From Listeria fleischmannii subsp. fleischmannii LU2006-1 (GTDB taxonomy: Bacteria > Bacillota > Bacilli > Lactobacillales > Listeriaceae), in the NCBI RefSeq assembly GCF_000344175.1, contig NZ_ALWW01000004.1, positions 116 through 64,115 on the forward strand: a stretch of DNA of 64,000 bases, written 5' to 3'. How positions within the stretch are numbered: position 1 is the first letter of the stretch; each line of letters opens with the position of its first letter. Shown piece after piece: positions 38,026-47,752 of this stretch. The translations under genes were made by a program, and so were the position numbers. The notes beneath the pieces were generated by a model. It was not told the DNA's origin, ran no database searches, and saw only the letters and a list, made by a program, of their open reading frames with translations.

Positions 38026-38315
38026 ATCTTAAAATGAAAAGCGTGAATGAAAGAGTAAGTAGCCTGAAAAATTGTTTCAAGAGAGCTGACGGATGGTGCG
38101 AGTCAGTAACAACAATCAGTGTGAATGGACTTTCTAGCTCTGAACTGAACGGGAAACTTAGTAGGATTCAGCGACTAAGCCTTATCGTTATACAAGGCAC
38201 CATTTAGCGTTTAGCAGATGGAATAAAGTGAACTTAAATTTTTAAGTTAATCAAGGTGGCACCACGGGTCTTCCGTCCTTGTCTAGTAATTAGACATGGA
38301 CGGAAGGCCCTTTTC
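38026..38315 (+). promoter_or_regulatory. T-box riboswitch 1 (tRNA-Trp) of the trp operon
   Basis: The leader shows the features of a T-box: a long stem I with the specifier context GTGAATGGAC, giving UGG (Trp) at 38126-38128, and the T-box sequence AAGGTGGCACCACGG at 38253-38267, which pairs with the tRNA acceptor end. A long terminator stem runs from 38266 to 38310 and ends in T4. Uncharged tRNA-Trp should favour the antiterminator and allow read-through. No ORF lies between this terminator and the second T-box. Confidence 0.9.
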
Positions 38316-38570
38316 GTTTTAAAAAAAAGAAAAAGCATTAAGCAAGAAGAGTACTTTATTTGGAAAGTATAGAGAGCAAGCGGTTGGTGGAAGCTTGTCT
38401 GGAAAAATAAAGGAATGGGCCTTGCGCGTTCAATCTTGAAAATGAGTAGGGATTGACGGTTTGTTACCGTTAGAAACAAGAGATTAAGAAATCATTCTTA
38501 AACTAGAGGTGGTACCGCGACACGTTCGCCCTCTAAAAGGCATTTGCCTTTTAGAGGGCTTTTTTATTTT
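38316..38570 (+). promoter_or_regulatory. T-box riboswitch 2 (tRNA-Trp) of the trp operon
   Basis: A second complete T-box follows at once. It has AAGCAAGAAGAGTA at the start of stem I, specifier context AGGAATGGGC with UGG at 38416-38418, and T-box motif AGAGGTGGTACCGCG at 38505-38519. A perfect terminator stem GCCCTCTAAAAGG.. (38528-38559) precedes a T-rich tail. It ends about 20 bases before the trpE start, whose AAAAAGGAGAG ribosome-binding site lies just outside the hairpin. The two T-boxes differ in sequence apart from the conserved motifs. Confidence 0.92.
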
Positions 38571-38588
38571 TAAAAAGGAGAGATAACA

Positions 38589-39947
38589 ATGCAAAAAACA
38601 ATTGAAGCTGATACTTTAACCATTCCACTTATTTATAATCGATTAACTGGTAAACATAAAAGTTTGCTTGAAGGGACAGCGAAAGATAGTGATTCAGGCA
38701 GATATTCTATTATCGCTTTTAACCCTGTACATGAAATTCAAATTGTAGGGCAGAAATTTATTTTTGATGGTGTTGAAACGATAGAAGCAGATCCGTTAAA
38801 CAAACTTTATGAACAAATTGTTAGTTTAGAAAAAGAAGCTACCCCTTTTCCTTTTGAGGCTGGGGCCATTGGATATGTTGGTTATGACATGGTTCGTCTT
38901 TATGAAAAAATTGGTGAGGCAAAAACAGATGATTTAGAGTTACCGGATGCTCATTTCTTTTTATATGATTCTTTTGTTATTTTTGACCATAAATTTGAAC
39001 GTGTAACACTCGTTGAGGATAATGCGTATTCAAAGCGTGGTGAGGAAGAACTTAAGGCGGCACTGGATAATTTGGAACATGAAATTTTCACCCCAAAAGA
39101 AGGAGAGGCTCGTTTGGCTAAATTGCCGGAATTAACTTTTAAGAGCCAACTTACGAAGGAGGCCTTTATCAAAAAAGTAGAGGGTGCAAAAGCGTACATC
39201 GAGGCGGGAGATTTTTTTCAGGTTGTTTTATCCCAGCGGCTAGACGCTGAATTTAAGGGAGATGCTTTTTCTTTTTACCGGAAATTGCGTTTACTGAATC
39301 CATCCCCATATTTGTTTTTTATTGATTTTGGGGAAACAAAGCTGATTGGTTCTTCGCCTGAAAGTCTTGTGAGCGTGAACGGAAGTGTTGTTCGTACTAA
39401 CCCTATTGCCGGAACAAGAAAGCGCGGTGAGACAAAAGAAGAAGATCAAAAACTGTCTGAAGAGTTACTTAAAGATGAAAAAGAGCTTGCGGAGCACCGG
39501 ATGTTAGTAGACTTAGGAAGAAATGATATTGGGAGAGTGAGTGAAGTGGGTTCTGTTACTGTTCCGATTTATTTAACCATTGAGCGATACCGCTTTGTGA
39601 TGCATATTGTTTCGGTTGTGGAAGGGAAGCTCCTTGAAAAGCGGAATGCGATGGATGCGTTAAAATCGGTGCTACCGGCAGGAACGGTAAGTGGAGCACC
39701 TAAAATTCGCGCGATGCAGCGGCTTTATGAATGGGAGGATATCAAACGTGGTCCTTACGGCGGGGCAGTAGGATATTTAACCAAACGAGGGAATGCTGAT
39801 TTTGCTCTAGCAATTCGGATGGCCGTGATTCATCAAGATCATGTGTATGTACAAGCTGGGGCTGGAATCGTTTATGACTCCAATCCAGAAAACGAATATT
39901 TAGAGACGCTTCAAAAAGCAAAGGCACTCTTGGAGGTGGCAAAATGA
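38589..39947 (+). CDS. trpE: Anthranilate synthase component I
   Basis: TrpE with TrpG converts chorismate and glutamine to anthranilate, the first step of tryptophan synthesis. The 452-residue protein has an N-terminal regulatory domain with the SLLEG motif of the tryptophan-feedback site. The catalytic chorismate-binding domain includes GDFFQVVLSQR, GSSPESLV, PIAGTRKRG and LPAGTVSGAPKIRAM. The ATG at 38589 follows AAAGGAG. Its stop overlaps the trpG start by four bases. Expression is set by the tandem tRNA-Trp T-boxes; unlike B. subtilis there is no sign of TRAP control. Confidence 0.97.
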   Translation: MQKTIEADTLTIPLIYNRLTGKHKSLLEGTAKDSDSGRYSIIAFNPVHEIQIVGQKFIFDGVETIEADPLNKLYEQIVSLEKEATPFPFEAGAIGYVGYDMVRLYEKIGEAKTDDLELPDAHFFLYDSFVIFDHKFERVTLVEDNAYSKRGEEELKAALDNLEHEIFTPKEGEARLAKLPELTFKSQLTKEAFIKKVEGAKAYIEAGDFFQVVLSQRLDAEFKGDAFSFYRKLRLLNPSPYLFFIDFGETKLIGSSPESLVSVNGSVVRTNPIAGTRKRGETKEEDQKLSEELLKDEKELAEHRMLVDLGRNDIGRVSEVGSVTVPIYLTIERYRFVMHIVSVVEGKLLEKRNAMDALKSVLPAGTVSGAPKIRAMQRLYEWEDIKRGPYGGAVGYLTKRGNADFALAIRMAVIHQDHVYVQAGAGIVYDSNPENEYLETLQKAKALLEVAK

Positions 39948-40525
39948 TTCTTTTAGTTGATAATTATGACTCCTTTACGTACAATCTGGCGCAATTTATA
40001 AATGAGTTTGCGGAAGTTGACGTGATTCGGAACGATGCTCTGGACTTAGTTGAGCGAGCGGAGGCGGCAAGCGGGATTGTCTTATCACCTGGCCCCGGAA
40101 GACCTAAAGAGGCAGGGCAAATAGAAACACTTATTCAAAGCTTTTCGGGGAAAAAACCAATTTTAGGGATTTGTCTAGGTCATCAAGCGATTGGTGAAGT
40201 TTTTGGGGCAAATGTGGCACAAGCAAATGAAATTCGACATGGCAAAATCTCTCTCATGAAGCGACAAGAGTCGGAATTATTTCAAGGCTTACCAGAAACT
40301 TTTGAAATTATGCGCTACCATTCTCTTATTGTGGAGAAAACAAGCTTAAATAAACAACTTCAGTCTTTAGGCCAGGCCACAGATGACCAGGAAATGATGG
40401 CTATGAAAGTCGTAGATAAGCCAATTTATGGATTACAGTTTCATCCAGAATCGATAGGTACACCTTACGGGAAACTGATTATTAGGAATTTTGTTGAAAT
40501 AACAAAAAGAAAGGTGGAAGCGTAA
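39944..40525 (+). CDS. trpG: Anthranilate synthase component II (glutamine amidotransferase)
   Basis: TrpG supplies ammonia from glutamine to TrpE. The 193-residue class I amidotransferase has the catalytic Cys in GICLGHQAIGE (about residue 80) and the His-Glu pair in FHPESIGTP, plus the conserved LSPGPGRP. It sits in the operon with four-base overlap to trpE and one-base overlap to trpD. A dual role with a para-aminobenzoate synthase is possible in Bacilli but cannot be judged here. Confidence 0.96.
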   Translation: MILLVDNYDSFTYNLAQFINEFAEVDVIRNDALDLVERAEAASGIVLSPGPGRPKEAGQIETLIQSFSGKKPILGICLGHQAIGEVFGANVAQANEIRHGKISLMKRQESELFQGLPETFEIMRYHSLIVEKTSLNKQLQSLGQATDDQEMMAMKVVDKPIYGLQFHPESIGTPYGKLIIRNFVEITKRKVEA

Positions 40526-41544
40526 TGGGACAAGAAATTCAAAAGTTATTTATGAAACAGAATTTATCTGAAATGGAAATGACTATGATTGCCAATCAAA
40601 TGTTTTGCGGCGAACTTTCAGAAATAGAAATTACGGCGATTTTAATGGCGTTGAAATTAAAAGGCGAAACTTTAGAAGAAATGTCAGCACTCGCACGTAT
40701 CATGCAAAATGTCGCGTTAAAAATCCCTTATGACAAAACCGATGCGATGGACAACTGCGGAACGGGTGGAGATAAGTCAAATACATTCAATATTAGTACA
40801 ACAAGCGCTTTTGTTTTAGCGGCGGGTGGGATTAAAATGGCCAAACATGGAAATCGAAGTGTCTCAAGCCGATCAGGCAGTGCGGATGTTTGTCGTGAAC
40901 TTGGAATTGAAATGACGCTTCGCCCAGATGAAATGGCCTATTTACTCGAAAATGTTGGCATCGCCTTTTTATTCGCGCCACATGTTCATCCCAACATGAA
41001 GTATGTTATGAATGTTCGTAAAACACTTCAAACGCCTACCATTTTTAATTTAATCGGCCCCATGACAAATCCATTACCATTAAAAGCTCAGCTTATGGGA
41101 ATCTACAGACGAGATTTGTTACAAGAAACAGCTCGTGCACTCGGAAAACTCGGCAGAGAACGCGCGGTTGTTGTAAATGGAGCAGGATACATGGATGAAG
41201 CCACTCTTCTTGGGGAAAATCATATCGCCTTATATGCAGAAGGTGAAGTAAAAGAACTAACTTTTTCGCCTGAGGATGTGGGATTAAAACGGACAAGTAA
41301 AGAAAAAATTCAAGGAGGAAATGCTAGAGAAAATAGCCTTATTCTAAAGCGTGTTTTAAACAATGAAAAAGGCGCCTATCTTGATACCGTATTACTCAAT
41401 GCAGGACTTGGATTTTTTGCATATGGAAAAGTTTCTACTATAGAAGAAGGTGTTTTAATGGCTAGGAAAATTGTGGCAAGTGGTGAAGCCAAACAAAAGC
41501 TCGCGGAATTGTTAGCCGCACAACAGGAGGTATTAGTAGGATGA
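40525..41544 (+). CDS. trpD: Anthranilate phosphoribosyltransferase
   Basis: TrpD joins anthranilate to PRPP. The 339-residue protein has the PRPP-binding loop [17 protein letters not shown] (about residues 73-89), [17 protein letters not shown] for anthranilate, and GPMTNP. The start codon overlaps the trpG stop, and the end overlaps trpC by four bases, as usual in a tightly coupled operon. Confidence 0.97.
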   Translation: MGQEIQKLFMKQNLSEMEMTMIANQMFCGELSEIEITAILMALKLKGETLEEMSALARIMQNVALKIPYDKTDAMDNCGTGGDKSNTFNISTTSAFVLAAGGIKMAKHGNRSVSSRSGSADVCRELGIEMTLRPDEMAYLLENVGIAFLFAPHVHPNMKYVMNVRKTLQTPTIFNLIGPMTNPLPLKAQLMGIYRRDLLQETARALGKLGRERAVVVNGAGYMDEATLLGENHIALYAEGEVKELTFSPEDVGLKRTSKEKIQGGNARENSLILKRVLNNEKGAYLDTVLLNAGLGFFAYGKVSTIEEGVLMARKIVASGEAKQKLAELLAAQQEVLVG

Positions 41545-42305
41545 CAAGTTTTTTAGAAGAAATTTTGATGCAAAAACAAAATGAAGTAGCTGAAATGAAA
41601 AAACAAATTTTAAAGCCACAAATTGAACGACCGAGTTTTATCGATTTTTTAGCAGAAAATCCAGGCCGCGTTCAGTTGATTGCGGAGGTGAAACGTGCAT
41701 CGCCATCTAAAGGTATCATTAATGCCACCGTCGATCCAGTCGAACAAGCGAAGGCATATGAAAGAGCGGGAGCCGGACTTATTTCAGTTCTAACCGATGA
41801 AATGTTTTTTAAAGGTTCTATGGAAGATTTAAAGCAGGTGGCAGAAGCCGTTTCGGTTCCGGTTCTATGTAAAGATTTTATTATTAGTGAAAAACAACTT
41901 ATTCGTGCTCGGAATAACGGCGCATCGGCCATTTTGCTTATTGTGGCCGCGTTAGATACGGCTACATTAAAAGCATTGTACAAACGCGCAACTGAAATTG
42001 GCTTACTTCCTCTTGTAGAAGTTCATAATGCGGAGGAACTAAAAATCGCGGAACGTATTGGCGCTATATTAATTGGGGTGAATAATCGCAATTTAAAGAC
42101 GTTTGAAGTTGATATTGCCGTAAGCGAAGCGCTTGCACGTCAAATGGTTAATCAATCTGCTTATTATATTAGCGAATCGGGTTTTCGGACAGCTGAAGAT
42201 GTTAATCGTATTAAAGAAAAATATCGAGCAGTGCTTGTTGGGGAAGCCTTAATGCGTGAAGATGATCCTAAAGCGGCCGCTGAAAGGTTGCGTGTTGTCA
42301 GATGA
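41541..42305 (+). CDS. trpC: Indole-3-glycerol phosphate synthase
   Basis: TrpC closes the indole ring, making indole-3-glycerol phosphate. The 254-residue TIM barrel carries the signature [13 protein letters not shown] with the catalytic lysine (residue about 51), [13 protein letters not shown] with the second lysine, [10 protein letters not shown] and SESGF near the phosphate site. It overlaps trpD and trpF by four bases each. Confidence 0.97.
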   Translation: MTSFLEEILMQKQNEVAEMKKQILKPQIERPSFIDFLAENPGRVQLIAEVKRASPSKGIINATVDPVEQAKAYERAGAGLISVLTDEMFFKGSMEDLKQVAEAVSVPVLCKDFIISEKQLIRARNNGASAILLIVAALDTATLKALYKRATEIGLLPLVEVHNAEELKIAERIGAILIGVNNRNLKTFEVDIAVSEALARQMVNQSAYYISESGFRTAEDVNRIKEKYRAVLVGEALMREDDPKAAAERLRVVR

Positions 42306-42931
42306 AAGTGAAAATTTGTGGACTTAAAACGGTTAAAGACGCCAAATTTGCAGCTGCAGCAGGTGCTGATATGGTTGGCTTTGTTTTTGCAAAAAGTAAG
42401 CGGCAAGTGACCGCCGAACAAGCGCATGAAATGGCAAAGGAAATACCAGGCGATTGTCTAAAAGTGGGGGTTTTTGTGAATCCAACACTGGAAGAGGTTT
42501 TATTTTATAAAAAGACAGTGCCGCTCGATTATATCCAGTTACATGGCCAGGAATCCGCAGAATTTGTGCAACAAGTCGGGCCGGCAATTAAGGCATTTAA
42601 AGTACAAGATGGCGAAATAAACGGGGACATTAGTGCCTATAAAGACTGCCTGATTTTGCTAGATGCCCCTCCAAAAGAATTTGAAGGCGGTTCAGGAGAG
42701 TCCTTTGATTGGGAAAAATTGCAACTTTCAGATTTACCCAAGAGCCGCTTAATGATAGCAGGCGGGCTCGACCCGCAAAACGTCACAGAAGCCATTCAAA
42801 TTTTCAAACCATTTGGTGTGGATGTTTCTTCTGGTGTGGAGACGGATGGCATAAAAGATACAAGCAAAATAAAAACATTTATAAAGAACGCAAAAGGAGC
42901 GGATAAACATGACCTATCAAGCACCCAATGA
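42302..42931 (+). CDS. trpF: Phosphoribosylanthranilate isomerase
   Basis: TrpF isomerises phosphoribosylanthranilate. The 209-residue TIM barrel begins [13 protein letters not shown], containing the catalytic Cys7. The general acid Asp lies in the ILLDAP strand, and the phosphate loop is GGLDPQNV. Its end overlaps the start of trpB by 23 bases in a different frame, which suggests coupled translation. In the operon it follows trpC as a separate gene, not fused. Confidence 0.95.
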   Translation: MKVKICGLKTVKDAKFAAAAGADMVGFVFAKSKRQVTAEQAHEMAKEIPGDCLKVGVFVNPTLEEVLFYKKTVPLDYIQLHGQESAEFVQQVGPAIKAFKVQDGEINGDISAYKDCLILLDAPPKEFEGGSGESFDWEKLQLSDLPKSRLMIAGGLDPQNVTEAIQIFKPFGVDVSSGVETDGIKDTSKIKTFIKNAKGADKHDLSSTQ

Positions 42932-44105
42932 GCAAGGATTTTACGGAAATTACGGCGGCCGTTTTGTACCAGAATCGCTAATGCGTGCGGTTTTAGAACT
43001 GGAAGAAGCGTATCAAAAGCTGTCACAAACTAAAAGTTTTCAAGAAGAATTAAAAGGCTATTTAAAACAATACGTGGGACGCGAAACGCCGCTTTATTTT
43101 GCCGAAAAGTTAACAGAATATGCACAAGGGGCGAAAATCTACTTAAAGCGAGAAGATTTAAATCATACAGGTGCGCATAAAATCAACAATACCATTGGTC
43201 AGGCGCTACTTGCAAAGGCGATGGGGAAGAAAAAAGTAGTGGCGGAGACGGGTGCGGGTCAGCACGGTGTCGCTACGGCTACTGTTGCTGCGCTATTTAA
43301 TATGGAATGTACCATTTTTATGGGGGAGGAAGATATTAAAAGGCAGGCGCTAAATGTTTTTCGGATGGAGCTTTTAGGAGCTAAAGTTGTAAGTGTGACT
43401 TCCGGGAGCAGAACGTTAAAAGATGCTGTGAATGAAACGCTTCGATACTGGGTGGAACATATTTTAGATACGCACTATATCATGGGTTCTGTTTTAGGTC
43501 CACATCCGTTTCCGCAAATTGTCCGCGATTTTCAAAGTGTAATCGGAAAAGAAGCACGCGCTCAGCATTTAGAAATGGAAGGGAAATTACCAGATGCTGT
43601 TATTGCCTGTATAGGTGGAGGAAGTAATGCGATGGGACTATTTTATCCTTTTGTAAATGATGAGTCGGTCGATATGATTGGTGTTGAAGCGGCAGGTCTT
43701 GGACTTAATACGGATAAACAAGCTGCTTCTATTACAAATGGTAAAAAAGGGGTGCTACACGGAGCCATGATGGATGTCCTGCAAGACGCGGATGGTCAAA
43801 TTTTAGAAGCCTTTTCCGTTTCAGCTGGACTGGATTATCCGGGAATTGGTCCAGAGCATTCCCATTTTCATGAGCTCGGACGCGCAACATATACATCTGT
43901 CACAGACGATGAGGCTATTAGTGCTTTCAAACTGCTTTCCCAAAAAGAAGGGATTATCCCGGCACTTGAAAGTTCACATGCCATTAGTTATGCGATAAAA
44001 TATGCAGCCACACGTCCTAAAGAGGAAAGCATCATCGTTTGTTTATCAGGACGCGGAGATAAAGATGTGGATCAAATGCAGAAAAGACTAAAGGGGGATG
44101 CATGA
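42909..44105 (+). CDS. trpB: Tryptophan synthase beta chain
   Basis: TrpB makes tryptophan from indole and serine with PLP. The 398-residue protein shows GRFVPESLM near the start, the PLP lysine in [11 protein letters not shown] (about residue 90), the glycine loop GGGSNAMG binding the phosphate, and [15 protein letters not shown]. An AAAGGAG site lies inside the end of trpF. The stop overlaps trpA by four bases. Confidence 0.97.
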   Translation: MTYQAPNEQGFYGNYGGRFVPESLMRAVLELEEAYQKLSQTKSFQEELKGYLKQYVGRETPLYFAEKLTEYAQGAKIYLKREDLNHTGAHKINNTIGQALLAKAMGKKKVVAETGAGQHGVATATVAALFNMECTIFMGEEDIKRQALNVFRMELLGAKVVSVTSGSRTLKDAVNETLRYWVEHILDTHYIMGSVLGPHPFPQIVRDFQSVIGKEARAQHLEMEGKLPDAVIACIGGGSNAMGLFYPFVNDESVDMIGVEAAGLGLNTDKQAASITNGKKGVLHGAMMDVLQDADGQILEAFSVSAGLDYPGIGPEHSHFHELGRATYTSVTDDEAISAFKLLSQKEGIIPALESSHAISYAIKYAATRPKEESIIVCLSGRGDKDVDQMQKRLKGDA

Positions 44106-44884
44106 TGAAAACATTAACACAGGTTTTAAAATCTAAACGTGCACAAGCGGAGCCCATCATAGTGCCTTACATTATGGCTGGTGACGGGGGACTTGAAACG
44201 CTCGGTGAAACCATTTCTTTTTTGGAAAAAAACGGAGTATCTGCCATCGAAATTGGTGTCCCTTTTTCCGACCCAGTAGCAGACGGACCAGTCATTCAAA
44301 AAGCCGGCTTACGCGCACTAAATGCCGAAGTTAGTTTGCGAAAAATTATCAAGACGCTCCAAACAATCACATCTAACGTGCCGCTCGTTTTAATGACCTA
44401 TTTTAATCCCGTATTTCAAATTGGTATTGAAGCCTTTATTGACGAGTTAAAAAACACGACGGTAGGAGGCCTGATTATCCCTGACCTACCTTATGAGCAT
44501 CAAGCTCTACTTACGCCTTATCTGGAAAAAGCAGATATTGCACTCGTTCCTTTAATTTCTTTAACTAGTTCTAAAGAGAGAATTGAAAAAATTGTAAATA
44601 AAGCAGAAGGTTTTATTTATGCAGTGACAGTAAATGGTACGACTGGAACAAGACATACGTTTGATGAAAATGTTGGTCCCTACTTACAACAAATTAAATC
44701 GCAAACGGATATCCCTGTTTTAGCAGGATTTGGCGTTTCTGAGGTCAAACATGTGGAACAATTTATGCAGGTTTGTGATGGGGTTATAATTGGGAGCAAA
44801 ATTGTACAGTTGTTACATGAACGGAAGGAGGCGGAACTGGCCAAATTTTTAACAAGCATAAGAGAAGTGAAGGTACGTGCTTAG
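44102..44884 (+). CDS. trpA: Tryptophan synthase alpha chain
   Basis: TrpA releases indole from indole-3-glycerol phosphate and feeds it to TrpB. The 260-residue TIM barrel has the catalytic Glu in [19 protein letters not shown] (about residues 49-66) and the catalytic Asp in [17 protein letters not shown] and GVIIGSKIV form the phosphate loop. It is the last trp gene. I see no clear terminator after it, so some read-through into the membrane-protein gene at 44939 is possible. Confidence 0.97.
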   Translation: MMKTLTQVLKSKRAQAEPIIVPYIMAGDGGLETLGETISFLEKNGVSAIEIGVPFSDPVADGPVIQKAGLRALNAEVSLRKIIKTLQTITSNVPLVLMTYFNPVFQIGIEAFIDELKNTTVGGLIIPDLPYEHQALLTPYLEKADIALVPLISLTSSKERIEKIVNKAEGFIYAVTVNGTTGTRHTFDENVGPYLQQIKSQTDIPVLAGFGVSEVKHVEQFMQVCDGVIIGSKIVQLLHERKEAELAKFLTSIREVKVRA

Positions 44885-44938
44885 TTTGACGGGGGTTCAT
44901 TTTGTATGGTACAGTCAGGGGGAAAGTGGGGTGTTCTT

Positions 44939-45358
44939 ATGCAAAATATGTATCTAAAACAAGCTAAGTCAATAACGCTCATTATTGCATTTGTGTCGCT
45001 TTTACAAGCGCTCCTAGCCGTAATAGGGGTGATTACAGTTGCCTTAACGATTCCTGATCAAGACAAGTTAAATTTGACAGATGCTATTATTCGAAGAGCC
45101 TTACTGAATACATCTATTAACGCTATCTTTTTTGTGATTTTTACAATTCTTTTTTTCGTTGCATTTAAGCGGCTTAAAAATGGTTTGCAAGTTGGAGCAC
45201 TTGTTTATGTGAGCTATATCATTTTTATGGTAGTTTCTATTTTGTTTGGCATTATAGGTAGTGGATTTAATTTAGGAAGTTTACTCATTTCGCTTATGCT
45301 TATTTTACTGACTGGTATTGCGCTTTATTCGGTAAAAAAAGGAGAGGAAATGAAATGA
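44939..45358 (+). CDS. Small membrane protein, unknown function
   Basis: I do not recognise a named family. The 139-residue protein has four hydrophobic helices (about residues 12-35, 58-80, 88-110 and 113-132) with few charged residues between them. I chose ATG 44939 because CAGGGGGAAAGTGGGG lies before it; an in-frame ATG at 44906 is possible. It lies 55 bases after trpA and is closed by a hairpin. Listeria genomes carry similar small membrane proteins at this place. Confidence 0.68.
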   Translation: MQNMYLKQAKSITLIIAFVSLLQALLAVIGVITVALTIPDQDKLNLTDAIIRRALLNTSINAIFFVIFTILFFVAFKRLKNGLQVGALVYVSYIIFMVVSILFGIIGSGFNLGSLLISLMLILLTGIALYSVKKGEEMK

Positions 45359-45366
45359 TAGAAGGA

Positions 45367-45402
45367 AGTGTGTAAGTTTTAGAGAATTTACACGCTTTTT
45401 TT
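45367..45402 (+). terminator. Terminator after the small membrane protein gene
   Basis: A 10-bp stem (45367-45376 with 45387-45396, with a G-U pair and a terminal mismatch) is followed by T8. Confidence 0.78.
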
Positions 45403-45505
45403 TATGTGCTTCTTCGGAAATCATCGATTTAATTGTGTTTTTTTAGGAGCTATGCTAAATTAAAATTTAATAGTTTTTTAATACTTCATCAAGAGGAGGC
45501 AACTT

Positions 45506-45817
45506 ATGAATCCAATTCCAATTGTTCACGAACCCATGTATATGACCCTCTATGTCCTTATTATCATTGCCGTTTTTTTCGTCGCGCTATTTCAAGTATT
45601 ATCAAGGTATACATTCAATTATATGGGAAAGATTTTTATTGGTTTAACCTTTCTTTCCTTACTTTTTTTATTTATTTATGAACTAGAAACGGCCTTTTTA
45701 TCTGACACAACTACACTCGTTTTTGGTGCCATTTCGATTAAAGAAGTTTTTTTATTTACGCATCCGTATATTTTCCTCATCCTAGCTGTTTTACTTGGTG
45801 GGAAAAAGAGAAATTAA
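45506..45817 (+). CDS. Small membrane protein, unknown function
   Basis: The 103-residue protein carries three hydrophobic helices (about residues 11-32, 41-60 and 80-98) and begins MNPIPIVHEPMYMTL. The ATG at 45506 follows AAGAGGAGGCAAC, a good site. It has no recognisable motif. Strong terminators stand on both sides, so it is transcribed on its own. An overlapping frame starting at 45433 is a shadow. Confidence 0.68.
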   Translation: MNPIPIVHEPMYMTLYVLIIIAVFFVALFQVLSRYTFNYMGKIFIGLTFLSLLFLFIYELETAFLSDTTTLVFGAISIKEVFLFTHPYIFLILAVLLGGKKRN

Positions 45818-45828
45818 ATGATGATACA

Positions 45829-45868
45829 AAAAACAAGATTGAAAGAATCCTTTCAATCTTGTTTTTTG
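45829..45868 (+). terminator. Terminator before murJ
   Basis: A perfect 14-bp stem (half-site AACAAGATTGAAAG) continues into T6. The rest of the gap up to 46101 is AT-rich. It holds a strong ribosome-binding site (45887-45898) followed only by a three-codon ORF at 45906. Confidence 0.9.
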
Positions 45869-46101
45869 ATGTTATCACCTGTAAAAGGAGGGAGGAGATA
45901 GAGTTATGAGAAAGTGAAGATAGTCTTAGAAAACTTTTAAAAAAGAGAGTATAATAAAAAAGCTATTTTTTCTAACGATAAAATGTTTGATAGAAGAAGT
46001 GGTCAGTTCATTTCTTTTTTAGTTTGTTCTTTTTTTTTTAGTGAATAAAATGGTAAAGTAAACAAGAGATTATTTTAATTTTTAGTAAAGGAAGTTAAAA
46101 G

Positions 46102-47715
46102 ATGGGGTCAAAACTGCTCAGAGGAACGTTTATCCTGACACTTGGGACGCTACTTTCCAAAGTGCTCGGGATTTTATATGTTATACCTTTTTATGCGATT
46201 GTCGGAGGCGACGATCCAATGCTACTCTATAACTTTGGTTACGTTCCATATCAGCTCTTTTTAAGTGTAGCAACTGCGGGAATTCCACTTGCTGTTGCAA
46301 AATACATAGCGAAATATAATGCTATGGAAGAATATGAAATTGGTCGCCGCTTATTCCGGACAGGGATTTATTTAATGATTGCCTCAGGGATTATATGTTT
46401 TCTTGCTATGTATTCTTTGGCACCGTTTCTTGCTGGTTTACAACAGCTGGACGGCGGTTATAGCTTACAAGACGGCGTGCAAGTTATTCGAGCAGTGAGT
46501 TTCGCACTACTTATTATCCCCATTATGAGTCTACTTCGCGGTTTTTTCCAGGGTTATAATTCAATGGGACCATCTGCTGTATCACAGGTAATTGAACAAC
46601 TTGTACGAATTGTTTTCTTACTGGTGAGTACTTTTGTCGTTCTTTATGTATTAGATGGTAGTACTGTAACGGCGATTAGTATGGCAACATTTTCTGCTTT
46701 TGTTGGCGCGTTAGCAAGCTTGGCCCTTTTATTATGGTATTACTTTAAACGTAAACCAGGCCTTGATCGTATGCTAGTCGAGAGCCGAAATGAACTTAAA
46801 GTTTCTATTCCAACGCTATATAAACAAATTATTTTATCAGCAATTCCTTTTATTATCGTTGGTTCGGCCACTTCCCTGTACCAGTTAGTCGATCAATTTA
46901 CTCTCGGCCGAGTATTGCAATATATTGGTGTGACGGCCAATCAAGTGAAGGAATATGTGGCTATTATAAATTTTGACGTACAAAAATTAATTATGATTCC
47001 TGGAACACTTGCCATCGCTTTTTCTATGGCGCTTGTACCACTTGTAACAGCCGCTTATGTTCGAAATGAAAAAGAACAGGTTAAACGTCAATTAAATGAC
47101 GTCTTTCAAATTTTACTTTTTCTAACGATTCCTGCATGTATTGGAATTGCTTTACTAGCAAGACCACTATTTACAGTCTTCTTTACGGCAAATGATGTTG
47201 GGACAGATCTTTTACAATTCTTTTCGCCAATAGCTGTTTTATTCTCTTTGTTTGGCGTAACAGCAGCCGTGCTACAAGGAATTGATGAGCAGCGTTTTAC
47301 AGTTTTAGGATTGCTTTTAGGTTTACTCGCTAAGTCCGTCTTACAAATGCCGCTTATCATGCTTTTTGAAGCAAAAGGTTCTATTTTAGCAACAGGGATT
47401 GGCTATGCAGTGTCTTGTTTATTTATGTTATACATCATAAAGAAATATGTCCGTTTTTCGTTTGGACTTGTTTTCCGGCGCGTCGTGCTCTTTATCTTTT
47501 TAACCTTTATTATGTCCATTGCTGTTCTAGCCGTTTATTATCCGCTTTCCTTCGTCTTAAGCCCGGATCATAAACTAAGTGCAACTATCTTAGTCATTAT
47601 TTGTGGTGGCGTCGGCGGTGTTGTTTATGCGTATCTATCATTTAAACTGCACCTTTCAGATAAACTATTTGGACCAAGAGGTATGAGATTACGACAAAAA
47701 TTAGGAATTAAATAA
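46102..47715 (+). CDS. murJ: Lipid II flippase MurJ-like protein (YtgP family)
   Basis: The 537-residue membrane protein has about 14 helices and belongs to the MVF/polysaccharide-transporter superfamily. Its opening GSKLLRGTFILTLGTLLSKVLG closely resembles B. subtilis YtgP, now called MurJ, which flips the cell-wall precursor lipid II. Positively charged residues line the inner ends of the early helices, for example RGFFQGYNSMGP in the middle. The pepV homologue lies nearby in both genomes. A role in general polysaccharide export cannot be excluded; Bacilli often carry several paralogues. Confidence 0.8.
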   Translation: MGSKLLRGTFILTLGTLLSKVLGILYVIPFYAIVGGDDPMLLYNFGYVPYQLFLSVATAGIPLAVAKYIAKYNAMEEYEIGRRLFRTGIYLMIASGIICFLAMYSLAPFLAGLQQLDGGYSLQDGVQVIRAVSFALLIIPIMSLLRGFFQGYNSMGPSAVSQVIEQLVRIVFLLVSTFVVLYVLDGSTVTAISMATFSAFVGALASLALLLWYYFKRKPGLDRMLVESRNELKVSIPTLYKQIILSAIPFIIVGSATSLYQLVDQFTLGRVLQYIGVTANQVKEYVAIINFDVQKLIMIPGTLAIAFSMALVPLVTAAYVRNEKEQVKRQLNDVFQILLFLTIPACIGIALLARPLFTVFFTANDVGTDLLQFFSPIAVLFSLFGVTAAVLQGIDEQRFTVLGLLLGLLAKSVLQMPLIMLFEAKGSILATGIGYAVSCLFMLYIIKKYVRFSFGLVFRRVVLFIFLTFIMSIAVLAVYYPLSFVLSPDHKLSATILVIICGGVGGVVYAYLSFKLHLSDKLFGPRGMRLRQKLGIK

Positions 47716-47717
47716 TG

Positions 47718-47752
47718 AAATAAACGTCTTGCAAATTGCAAGACGTTTATTT
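47718..47752. terminator. Bidirectional terminator of murJ and the kinase-like gene
   Basis: A perfect 17-bp inverted repeat centred on base 47735 ends in T4 on the plus strand and A-rich sequence on the left. It overlaps the 3' end of the convergent gene. Confidence 0.9.

Noticed and set aside
38234-38479. 81-codon minus-strand ORF in the trp leader
   Set aside because: It runs antisense through both T-boxes, has no ribosome-binding site and no recognisable protein features; the RNA elements explain the region.
45906-45917. Very strong ribosome-binding site followed by ATG AGA AAG TGA
   Set aside because: A three-codon ORF is too short to support as a gene. Adding one base gives only an 11-codon frame. 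I cannot show a role.
47718-47752. Long perfect palindromes (also 29119-29148) as phage attachment sites or replication termini
   Set aside because: Both sit at gene ends with T-tracts and behave as bidirectional terminators; there is no integrase or Ter-like consensus.
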